A program made the translations under genes and the position numbers. A stretch of DNA of 19,012 nt, taken from the NCBI GenBank assembly GCA_036381475.1, contig DASVCT010000120.1:1-19012 (forward strand). The letters are read 5' to 3'. Below the pieces are notes generated by a model. The model saw only the letters and a program-made list of their open reading frames with translations. It was not told where the DNA came from and did no database searches. Positions 1 to 6,251 of the stretch are shown piece after piece. Source of the stretch: ZC4RG29 sp036381475. GTDB lineage: Bacteria; Bacteroidota; Bacteroidia; Cytophagales; Cyclobacteriaceae. Position 1 is the stretch's first letter; each line of letters starts with the position of its first letter.

Positions 1-432
1 ATTCAGGAAAGCCGACGGACTGCCTTGAACGGGGGGTAAGGTTGCAGCAACAGCTAAAGCACCTCCGAAGAAGGTCAGTGCCTTACCTGCCATTGTGAGC
101 CGACCGCCCAATTCCGGTTCGGCAATGAGCGTCAACACTTGCCGTACAAACGCCCAGGCGAACACCACCAGGCCGAGGAGGATCAATCCTCTTCGGCCAC
201 CTTTTTCCAGTAGGACTGTCATCCCGACAACCACGAGCATTGCCGCGGATCCGTAGGCCCATACCAGGCGGCCCGGCACCGCTTCCGGCCACGCGGGGGC
301 CCGGCCGAAAAGGAAGTCGCCATATCTGAGGTGAAGTGCCGCCCAGCCCAGGGTCGCCACGGCGAACATGAATCTACCAACTCTTTCGATGTAGGCGGAG
401 TCTCCTACCAGTGTAGCGGGAAGGGTTGACAT
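1..432 (-). CDS. DoxX-like four-helix membrane protein (partial, runs off window start)
   Basis: An open frame of 144 codons reads from an ATG at 432 leftwards to base 1 with no stop, so the C-terminus lies outside the window. The product has four hydrophobic segments at about residues 21-36, 57-76, 82-102 and 117-132, the usual layout of the DoxX/SURF4-like membrane family. A loop reading YGDFLFGRAPAWP followed by PGRLVWAY resembles a conserved stretch I recall from DoxX-annotated proteins. The biochemical role of such proteins is mostly unknown; some are linked to redox or respiratory functions. The gene is visibly more GC-rich than everything downstream, with long G/C runs around 240-360, which may mean a different origin. 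It diverges from the methyltransferase gene at 545. I am sure it is a membrane-protein gene, less sure of the family name. Confidence 0.65.
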   Translation of the reverse strand, partial: MSTLPATLVGDSAYIERVGRFMFAVATLGWAALHLRYGDFLFGRAPAWPEAVPGRLVWAYGSAAMLVVVGMTVLLEKGGRRGLILLGLVVFAWAFVRQVLTLIAEPELGGRLTMAGKALTFFGGALAVAATLPPVQGSPSAFLN

Positions 433-544
433 AAATCCGGGGGTTTCATTAAAGTCTAATCTATATGACGGGACGTGTTTACTGTCTCCAAAAGCCCGTC
501 AATTTCCGATCATTTTGCTAGCTTGTCGCCCTACCACGCATTCC
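433..544. promoter_or_regulatory. Divergent intergenic region, possible Bacteroidota-type promoter
   Basis: This 112-nt gap separates two divergently read genes and so should hold start signals for both. On the plus strand, TCATTTTG at 510-517 differs by one base from the Bacteroidetes -7 consensus TAnnTTTG. A start about 7 nt downstream would give a short leader before the ATG at 545. No convincing -33 TTTG lies at the usual spacing, so this is a weak assignment. Confidence 0.25.
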
Positions 545-1327
545 ATGAACAAGACCATTCATCGTGCTCCGGACACTACACGGATATTTGACGATCGTAC
601 TCTTGAATCGGATTATGCAACGCTGGTACCCATCCTCAAGCCCGGGTTGCGCGTACTCGATGTCGGCTGTGGCACGGGCGCGATTTCAGCCGGCATCGCA
701 AGGCGTGTCGGTCAATCGGGTCGCGTTACCGGCATCGACAATACAGAGCATTTCATATTAAGTGGCAGGGAGACGTACAACGCTGTCAGCAATCTGAACT
801 TGGTTCACGCCGATCTTTTCGAATTCACTGTGGAGGAGAAATTCGACCTCATTGTGGCGGCGCGTGTGCTGCAGTGGCTGAGTAATCCAAAGGATGCTCT
901 TACGAAAATTAAGGCACTGTTGAAGCCGGGAGGGACCGTCTCGGTACTGGACTACGATCACACAGCACTTGAATTGGAACCTCAGCCGCCCCCGAGTATG
1001 CTGAGTTTTTATGACGCATTCCTCCGGTGGAGGGAACATGCCGGGATGAACAACCGGATAGCAAAGGATCTCGCCGATTATTTCAGTGTGGCAGGTTTTC
1101 ATTCCATCGAGGTTTTCAATGCTGATGAAGTATATAGTAAAGGCAAGGCGAATTTTGCAGCGAGGGCGGGAATATGGTCCAGGGTTGCGGGGATGAAACA
1201 AATTTCGGAGGAGGGATGGATTGACGACACCGAGCGGTTGCGCGCTATTGAGGACTATGACCGGTGGGTGGAAACAGAAGCGCGATCGATGACCATGAAG
1301 CTAAATGAAGTGCGTGGTAGGGTTTGA
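545..1327 (+). CDS. Class I SAM-dependent methyltransferase
   Basis: The 260-residue product has a Rossmann-fold methyltransferase domain. Motif I is VLDVGCGTG at residues 37-45. An acidic residue after the second strand (GID, D65) should bind the adenosyl-methionine ribose, followed by HAD (D90), FDLIVAARVLQWL (about 100-112) and LLKPGG (about 125-130). The C-terminal third, with FYDAFLRWREHAGMNN, probably forms the substrate lid and gives no clue to substrate, which could be a small molecule or a lipid. An in-frame TTG at 515 would add ten residues (beginning MLACRP), but the ATG at 545 starts closer to the fold and fits a possible promoter at 510-517, so I prefer it. The gene lies 49 nt upstream of the RidA-family gene on the same strand and may be co-transcribed with it. 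Confidence 0.85.
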   Translation: MNKTIHRAPDTTRIFDDRTLESDYATLVPILKPGLRVLDVGCGTGAISAGIARRVGQSGRVTGIDNTEHFILSGRETYNAVSNLNLVHADLFEFTVEEKFDLIVAARVLQWLSNPKDALTKIKALLKPGGTVSVLDYDHTALELEPQPPPSMLSFYDAFLRWREHAGMNNRIAKDLADYFSVAGFHSIEVFNADEVYSKGKANFAARAGIWSRVAGMKQISEEGWIDDTERLRAIEDYDRWVETEARSMTMKLNEVRGRV

Positions 1328-1376
1328 TGGGATGAAGAAATGAAGGAAGAAAAAATAGAGAACAAATCTTGACACC

Positions 1377-1889
1377 ATGAAACAGATGTGCTTGCTGTTG
1401 TTGTTAGTGCCGGTCAGTCTGTTGGCGCAGGGACAACCGGAGAAAAATCTTAAGAAGGCAGGCATTGTGCTTCCGTCGCCCGCCCGGCCCGTCGCCAACT
1501 ACATTACCTCAGTCCGCGTTGGCAACCAGCTCTATCTTTCCGGGCATGGCTTCTGCGGCGATCCGCAGCCCTATGATGTCGGCAAGCTGGGAAAGGACCT
1601 GACTGTGGAACAGGGTTATCAGGCTGCGAGAAACGTGGGATTGTGCATGCTTGCTACATTAAATGATGCTTTAGGCGATCTGAGCAAAGTGAAGCGCGTT
1701 GTACGCGTGCTTGGAATGGTGAATTGCACGGACGACTTTGCCGACCATCCCAAGGTCATGAATGGATTCTCCGACTTAATGGTCGAAGTATTTGGCGAAA
1801 GGGGAAAACACGTCCGTTCCTCCGTGGGCATGAGTTCGCTTCCCGATAATATTGCGGTCGAGATCGAAATGATGGTGGAAGTGGAATGA
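1377..1889 (+). CDS. Exported RidA-family (YjgF/YER057c/UK114) protein
   Basis: The product has 170 residues. A signal peptide (CLLLLLVPVSLLAQ, cleavage near residue 17) precedes a RidA-type domain at about 33-169. Family features are VRVGNQLYLSGHG (46-58), the helix QGYQAARNVGLCMLATLNDALG (79-100), and the C-terminal block VRSSVGMSSLPDNIAVEIEM. In that block Arg147 matches the arginine that binds the substrate carboxylate in RidA enamine/imine deaminases. The sequence is closest to the longer RidA-like subgroup (YjgF_endoribonc type). Canonical RidA works in the cytoplasm on 2-aminoacrylate from PLP enzymes; the signal peptide suggests a periplasmic location and possibly a different substrate. 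The leader between 1328 and 1376 is purine-rich and shows no clear promoter, so transcription with the upstream methyltransferase is plausible. Confidence 0.88.
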   Translation: MKQMCLLLLLVPVSLLAQGQPEKNLKKAGIVLPSPARPVANYITSVRVGNQLYLSGHGFCGDPQPYDVGKLGKDLTVEQGYQAARNVGLCMLATLNDALGDLSKVKRVVRVLGMVNCTDDFADHPKVMNGFSDLMVEVFGERGKHVRSSVGMSSLPDNIAVEIEMMVEVE

Positions 1890-1890
1890 T

Positions 1891-2048
1891 GTGTTGGAGT
1901 GTTGATGTGTTGGAGTGTTGAAGTGGGCGTCGTGTAACATTGAACACTTCGGTGTTGCAAGATTGCGGGGAAGGAATTCACTATCAACTGAATACTTCGC
2001 TGTATCTGTGGACAACTTCAACACTTTAACATTCCAACACTTCAACAC
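1891..2048. repeat. Nested inverted-repeat element between convergent genes (possible bidirectional terminator)
   Basis: A 35-nt left arm (1891-1925) pairs with a right arm (2014-2048) at 28 of 35 positions across an 88-nt loop. The left arm itself holds a perfect tandem 15-mer, GTGTTGGAGTGTTGA, at 1891-1905 and 1907-1921. The loop contains a small hairpin, AACAC-TTCG-GTGTT (1943-1956), and a second, AATAC-TTCGCT-GTAT (1991-2005, loosely paired). The element begins one base after the RidA stop codon, and its right arm covers the stop codon of the converging methyltransferase (2042-2044), so it would suit termination from both sides. The low-complexity AACACTT/CAACATT composition resembles dispersed intergenic repeats of some Bacteroidetes genomes; that comparison is from memory. 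Confidence 0.7.
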
Positions 2049-2845
2049 TTTCTCAAGACCCACCTGTAATACAGTCGCGACCCGTCTTTTAGTGTTTGGT
2101 GAAACCGCGAGCCTTCCACGCCGGCGAATTCCGAGAAGAGTTTTTGCCAGCGTGCCGGTATGAGGGTGCGAATACGTTCGGTTTTTGCCGGGTTGCTCGC
2201 TTCGATGGAACGTACCACATTGTCGCTTATATTTTCTTCGACGACGGTTTCCATCCCGGTTTCCTTCAATTGGTCTTGAAGAATCGCCATGTTCTTTGAA
2301 CTGCGAAAATCTGCCATGAGAAAATAACCGCCCGGCTTCAGCACACGTTTCACTTCGCCGAAGAATTTGCACACGGATCCGTAGGCGTGGCACGATTCCA
2401 CGTTGATCACCACATCGACGCTGCTATCGGCCAGCGGAATGTGTTCGGCGCTTCCCTGGATGAATTTGAGGTTGGGCAACGCATGCATTTTATTGGCGAG
2501 GTCGACTGCGCTGTGTGCGATATCCATTCCGGTGTAGGAGGCAGGTTTCAGTACTTCGGCGATGTGCCGCGCGCCCCCGCCGCGTCCGCTGCCGACTTCC
2601 AGCAAGTGCTTTCCTTCCATGTCCGTTTTGGTGGCGAGATAATGGTACATCTGAAGGGCGTATTGCTCCTCGCATACGCGTCCGAGGCGCAGACATTGTT
2701 CCCGGGGATGGGGAACGTAACCATAGTTCATGAAATGCCAGTTATCGGCCGGAATTTTCTTTGCGAGGATTTCATAGGTGAATTTTGCATTCAGCCGCTT
2801 GAACCAGGCAAAACGCTTGAAGACGAAGATGATATATCTGATCAT
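2042..2845 (-). CDS. Class I SAM-dependent methyltransferase, FMNYGYVP type
   Basis: The 267-residue product starts at an ATG at 2845. A basic, hydrophobic N-terminus (MIRYIIFVFKRFAWFKRL) could rest on a membrane. It is followed by FMNYGYVP (38-45), a signature shared, as I recall, with mycobacterial lipid and glycolipid O-methyltransferases of the Rv2952 type. SAM-binding motifs are LLEVGSGRGGG (81-91), GMDIA (D108), GSAEHIPLADSSVDVVINVES (131-151) and LKPGGYFLMADF (169-180). The C-terminal KDGSRLYYRWVLRK is also typical of that group. A lipid or polyketide hydroxyl is a reasonable guess for the substrate, but the sequence does not fix it. The gene converges on the RidA-family gene across the repeat element and diverges from padR. 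It is complete. Confidence 0.85.
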   Translation of the reverse strand: MIRYIIFVFKRFAWFKRLNAKFTYEILAKKIPADNWHFMNYGYVPHPREQCLRLGRVCEEQYALQMYHYLATKTDMEGKHLLEVGSGRGGGARHIAEVLKPASYTGMDIAHSAVDLANKMHALPNLKFIQGSAEHIPLADSSVDVVINVESCHAYGSVCKFFGEVKRVLKPGGYFLMADFRSSKNMAILQDQLKETGMETVVEENISDNVVRSIEASNPAKTERIRTLIPARWQKLFSEFAGVEGSRFHQTLKDGSRLYYRWVLRKC

Positions 2846-2897
2846 AGGTGTTGGTTGGCTTGGCGAAGCAGGGCCCGATCAGAGTAATTTCAGAGCA

Positions 2898-2910
2898 GCG
2901 CCGAGGGCGC
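2898..2910. repeat. GC-rich perfect hairpin in methyltransferase leader
   Basis: GCGCC-GAG-GGCGC forms five G-C pairs around a three-base loop. It lies 53 nt upstream of the minus-strand methyltransferase start, so it would be in its 5' leader if transcription starts farther upstream. Its function is not apparent. Confidence 0.35.
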
Positions 2911-2966
2911 GTAATCCCAGAGAGGCAAATTAGTCTGCGTTCCGACCGTGAAACGCCAGGTTAATG

Positions 2967-2980
2967 AGGACTTTAGTCCT
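2967..2980. repeat. Perfect palindrome AGGACT-TT-AGTCCT
   Basis: Six-base arms are perfectly inverted around TT. The two-base centre is too tight for a full RNA hairpin, so a DNA-binding site or a mobile-element remnant is as likely as an RNA structure. It sits about midway between the two divergent genes. Confidence 0.35.
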
Positions 2981-3118
2981 TTCAAGATGAGGAATCCCGG
3001 GCAAATATCATACCCCATGTACTTTAGGAGACTGAGTTACAGGATTTGTGTATGAACGTCAACATCGTCATGATTCCTATACCCGCTGGTCCTTAAGAAT
3101 TTCATTCACTTAATTTCT

Positions 3119-3185
3119 TACTAAATAGTAGAACAAATAAACGACCTTTTCGTATATTACATCTACAATCTAGTAACAAATACTA
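3119..3185. promoter_or_regulatory. Paired TACTA/TAGTA inverted repeats, candidate PadR operator
   Basis: Two perfect inverted repeats use the same five-base half-site. One is TACTA-AA-TAGTA at 3119-3130. The other is TAGTA-ACAAA-TACTA at 3171-3185, whose last base is the A of the padR start codon. PadR-family dimers bind short inverted repeats and commonly repress their own operon, so two sites flanking the likely promoter of padR are a natural operator arrangement. The half-sites occur in opposite order in the two sites, which is unusual for a single operator and weakens the assignment. This is inference from position and symmetry only. Confidence 0.45.
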
Positions 3186-3529
3186 TGAAGGAAACGCGTC
3201 TTGGCGAATTCGAAGAGGTGATCCTGCTCCTGGTAGGCATTCTCGGGGAGGAAGCTTATGCTTTCAGGGTCGCTGAAGAATTTGAATCGCAGACAAGCAG
3301 GGCTGTCTCGATCGGCGCTGTGCATTCCACCCTGAATCGTTTGGAAGGTAAAGGGTTCCTCACCTCCGAAATGGGAAAAGCCACTGCGGAAAGAGGAGGT
3401 AGGAGGAAGAGGATCTATACGATCACGGCATACGGTCGCAGGGTATTGGAAGAGGCCCGCGATTTCAGAGTATCCCTCTGGAGACAATACCCGGATTTCG
3501 CTAATAAACGTGATGCAATAAACCCATGA
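3185..3529 (+). CDS. PadR-family transcriptional regulator
   Basis: The 114-residue product is a single winged-helix domain of PadR type. It begins LGEFEEVILLLVGIL (6-20), has a recognition-helix region SIGAVHSTLNRLEGKGFL (42-59), a wing with GGRRKRIYTITAYGRRVLEE (71-90), and only a short C-terminal helix. That size and lack of a long dimerisation arm match the short PadR proteins that Bacteroidetes encode ahead of FtsX-like permeases. It should act in the cytoplasm as a homodimeric repressor, probably of its own operon through the inverted repeats at 3119-3185. The stop codon overlaps the permease start as ATGA (3526-3529), which indicates translational coupling. The gene itself looks intact, although its partner is broken. 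Confidence 0.88.
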   Translation: MKETRLGEFEEVILLLVGILGEEAYAFRVAEEFESQTSRAVSIGAVHSTLNRLEGKGFLTSEMGKATAERGGRRKRIYTITAYGRRVLEEARDFRVSLWRQYPDFANKRDAINP

Positions 3530-4524
3530 ACATCAAACCACCCAAATACGCCGAACGATTGTTACTGTGGTTCCTTCGTATGGACCTGGCGGAGGAGGTG
3601 TCGGGCGATCCGTACGAGAAATTTCTTTCGACCCTCAAGAGTAAATCGCGGTTCCGCGCGCAACTGAACTACTGGTACCAGGTCTTTCATTATATCCGCC
3701 CTTTTGCAATGAGAAAAATGAATCAGCAAATAATTTCCTCTGCTATGCTTCGGAGTAATTTCAAAATCGGGTGGCGTCACCTGTTGAAAAACAAAGGATA
3801 CTCATTTATTAACATCGGTGGCCTGGCCAGCGGTATGGCCGTAGCGATCCTTATCGGTTTGTGGATTGTTGACGAGTTGTCGTTCGACAGGTATCATGCA
3901 AATCACAGCCGAATTGCAGTGGTGCTTCGGAATGGCACGCTTACAGGACAAACGTATACCACCGCCTACCTTCCTTATGCGCTGGGCGATGAGCTGAAAA
4001 CCAAGTATGGCGAGAATTTCAAGCATGTGGTTATGGCCTGGCCTGAAAGTGATCACATTCTGTCCGTTGGCGAAAAAAGTCTGACTTCCAATGGACAGTT
4101 TATTGAACCAGCCGCGCCGGAGATGTTTTCCTTAAGAATGGTTCATGGCAGCGTCGAAGGTTTGCTGGAACAAAATTCTATCATGCTGTCCGCCTCATTT
4201 GCCAAAGCGCTTTTTGGCGATACCGATCCCGTCGGAAAAGACCTGCGCATTGACAACCGGATGGATGTGACCGTAACCGGCGTGTATGAGAACCTGCCAC
4301 ATAACTCCCATCTTCACAGCATAGAATTCTTTGCACCATGGGACCTCTGGGTCAGCTTCAATCAATGGATGCTGACTCAGGGTTTTACCAACAACTTCCT
4401 CATCGATTTTGTTGTATGCGGTAGCGTCAATCAGCGTCCATCAACCATCAACTCAAATCCGTCATTGATCAATTCACCCAGACTCGCGAACTCCTCACAC
4501 TCTATATTCCCTGGCAATTTCGCT
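3526..4524 (+). pseudogene. Truncated FtsX/MacB-type ABC transporter permease remnant
   Basis: The ATG overlaps the padR stop. Residues 1-62 form the N-terminal prefix domain found on Bacteroidetes permeases (PPKYAERLLLWFLRM, SGDPYEKF). A transmembrane helix at about 96-117 (NIGGLASGMAVAILIGLWIV) and a periplasmic MacB-type domain to about 297 follow (LFGDTDPVGKDLRID, VTGVYENLPHNS, FFAPWDLWVS, NNFLIDFVV). Full homologues are usually about 800 residues, with further FtsX helices; none is present here. After about 4415 the reading frame turns into low-complexity residues, and it stays open only to 4731, inside the next gene. Frame 3 reads LKSVIDQFTQTRELLTLYIP then WQFR and stops at 4524. That looks like the expected continuation of such a permease, so a frameshift plus a large deletion is the simplest reading. 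Transport function should be lost. Confidence 0.72.
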
Positions 4525-4529
4525 GATCT

Positions 4530-6251
4530 GTGCCAGACCCCTCCAGATATATTGCGATCCTCATACTACTGCTTTGTGCCACCCAGGCAACAGCCCAGAA
4601 CCTGGAGAGCATTGGTAAAGCGAAGCCCTTTTCTATTTCAGGTGGCGTTTCCAGCAGGTTTGTGTTTTATAATTCCTCGGGTGTTCCCGAACGCCGTGAC
4701 CCCTTCGGTTATGTCTTTAGCGGCAATGTAAGCATCGGCATCTACGAACTTCGCCTACCGTTTTCATTTACCTACTCGGATCAAGGCACGTCGTATAGTC
4801 AGCCGTTCAACCAGTTTGGGGTAAGCCCGACGTACAAATGGGCGACCCTTCACCTGGGTTACCAGAATATTACACATTCGTCATTCACGCTGGCAGGTCA
4901 CCAAATGCTGGGCGCCGGATTTGACCTCAATCCCGGAAAATGGCGTGTTGGGTTCATGTATGGCCGTCTCCGGCGGGCCACCCGATTTATTCCGCCACCT
5001 GACAGCCTTTCGCTGGACACTTTGCTTCAAACGCAACCCATCCCTACGGCCGAAGATCCTGTGTACAAGCGGACCGGGTGGAGCGCCAGGGTGGGGTATG
5101 GAGACCATGCCAACTTCATCGACCTTATTCTATTTAAGGCTGCGGATGATCCCGCGTCCATAACTGACGATTCGATCAAACAAATTGTGCGTCCAGCCGA
5201 AAATGCTGTCATCGGCATCAACGCACGTAAGATGCTATTCAAAAAACTTTCGCTTTATTTTGAAGGAGCGATCAGCGCGTATACACGCGACAGGGAGTTT
5301 CAGGATGAAAGTTCTGCCGGCGATTCGGTCAACCTGTCGAAATTTTTCAAGCCGTTTATTCCAATCAACAGTACGACCTACTATTACCGTGCCCTGAAAA
5401 CGGGCTTGAATTATACGCATACGAAGTTCAACGTTCAGGCGGAATACCAACGGATTGACCCTGACTACAAGTCGATGGGTGCGTATTTCTTTAACAACGA
5501 TATCGAGTCGATCAGTATTACCCCGGTGTTCTACCTCATGCAGAATAAGGTCATCGCAACAACCGGCCTGATCTATCAACGAGACAATCTGAACAATAAA
5601 AAGTACGCGACTACAAAGCGTACCATACCCCGACTCAACCTTTCCATCAACCCCAGCTATCGGTATGGGTTTGATATCGGATACCAGGACATGAAGACCA
5701 GTCAGACTTCCGGACTGATCGAATTGACAGACAGTACACGCATGAACACAAGTAATCCCGGTATGACGTTGGGGGGACGCTACAACATTGTGGACTCGCT
5801 TCGCACACACACATTCATGTTGATGTTTAACCGATTTGAACTTAAGGACAAGAACCTTTCGACGCAGCTCTACAGTCAGTATTCAGCGTCCATTATCAAC
5901 TTCAGCTACAGTTTCTACCTTCTGAAGAAGACCCTCGGTCTGAATGCATCCTTCACTTCGAATAAGTTGGATAGCTACAGCGGCGTCAATGAATCTTTCG
6001 GTTTCGCGTTTGGGGGTACAAAGGGATTTGAGGAAAGCAAGTATACGCTCAACGTTACCTGGAGTGCGAATTTCTCGGATTTTGGAGACTCTCAAAGTCT
6101 CAATGCCGGACTTGGATTTATGCCAGGAGGCAGATTCTCGGCAAGCCTCAACCTGACTTACCTGACCGTCAAGTATCCAGGGTCTGAATTCAACGAGTTC
6201 ACCGGCTTTGTCGAAGGCCGATACAATTTTGGAAAAAAAGGAAAGCCATGA
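4530..6251 (+). CDS. Predicted outer-membrane beta-barrel protein
   Basis: The 573-residue product starts at GTG 4530, directly after an in-frame stop at 4524. It has a signal peptide (RYIAILILLLCATQATA, cleavage near A22|Q23). The cysteine in LLLC lacks the small residue required by a lipobox, so it is not a lipoprotein. The mature chain consists of alternating short amphipathic strands with many aromatic residues and Gly/Asn/Ser turns, for example WRVGFMYGRLRR, LSLYFEGAISAY, SIINFSYSFYLL and FTGFVEGRYNF, the pattern of a large outer-membrane barrel. I cannot assign it to a named porin family; it has no TonB box or plug domain that I recognise. The last strand is followed by a basic tail, GKKGKP. 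Its stop overlaps the start of the giant gene (ATGA, 6248-6251), which suggests coupled synthesis and possibly a role in exporting or anchoring that protein. The original start may have been altered by the upstream deletion. Confidence 0.75.
   Translation: MPDPSRYIAILILLLCATQATAQNLESIGKAKPFSISGGVSSRFVFYNSSGVPERRDPFGYVFSGNVSIGIYELRLPFSFTYSDQGTSYSQPFNQFGVSPTYKWATLHLGYQNITHSSFTLAGHQMLGAGFDLNPGKWRVGFMYGRLRRATRFIPPPDSLSLDTLLQTQPIPTAEDPVYKRTGWSARVGYGDHANFIDLILFKAADDPASITDDSIKQIVRPAENAVIGINARKMLFKKLSLYFEGAISAYTRDREFQDESSAGDSVNLSKFFKPFIPINSTTYYYRALKTGLNYTHTKFNVQAEYQRIDPDYKSMGAYFFNNDIESISITPVFYLMQNKVIATTGLIYQRDNLNNKKYATTKRTIPRLNLSINPSYRYGFDIGYQDMKTSQTSGLIELTDSTRMNTSNPGMTLGGRYNIVDSLRTHTFMLMFNRFELKDKNLSTQLYSQYSASIINFSYSFYLLKKTLGLNASFTSNKLDSYSGVNESFGFAFGGTKGFEESKYTLNVTWSANFSDFGDSQSLNAGLGFMPGGRFSASLNLTYLTVKYPGSEFNEFTGFVEGRYNFGKKGKP

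Larger units (their letters stand above)
2846..3184. promoter_or_regulatory. Divergent intergenic region with several small palindromes
   Basis: This 339-nt region has no convincing gene and should contain promoters for the methyltransferase (leftward) and padR (rightward). It holds a GC hairpin GCGCC-GAG-GGCGC at 2898-2910, an AGGACT-TT-AGTCCT palindrome at 2967-2980, a TAAGAA/TTCTTA pair at 3094-3099 and 3115-3120, and the TAGTA/TACTA repeats listed separately. The last 70 nt before padR are AT-rich. No good TTTG/TAnnTTTG promoter pair stands out; TATATTAC at 3154-3161 is the nearest candidate. Confidence 0.5.

Noticed and set aside
83..292. 69-residue minus-strand open frame
   Set aside because: It lies out of frame inside the partial DoxX-like gene on the same strand and has Arg/Pro-rich composition typical of a shadow frame in GC-rich DNA.
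515..544. TTG at 515 as start of the first methyltransferase
   Set aside because: The extra ten residues look non-homologous, and the ATG at 545 fits the possible promoter at 510-517 better.
758..1201. 147-residue minus-strand open frame
   Set aside because: It is antisense to the methyltransferase, which has clear motifs; the antisense protein has none.
2387..2887. 166-residue plus-strand open frame
   Set aside because: It is antisense to the FMNYGYVP methyltransferase and shows no recognisable domain.
4530..4600. Lipoprotein signal in the barrel protein (LLLC)
   Set aside because: Leu precedes the Cys where a lipobox needs Gly, Ala or Ser, and a normal cleavage site (ATA|Q) follows.
4417..4731. 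C-terminal extension of the permease frame into the barrel gene
   Set aside because: The residues are low-complexity and then out-of-frame barrel sequence; there is no transmembrane FtsX core, so it is read-through after damage.
5235..5810. 191-residue minus-strand open frame
   Set aside because: It is antisense to the barrel gene, whose strand pattern is continuous across this interval.
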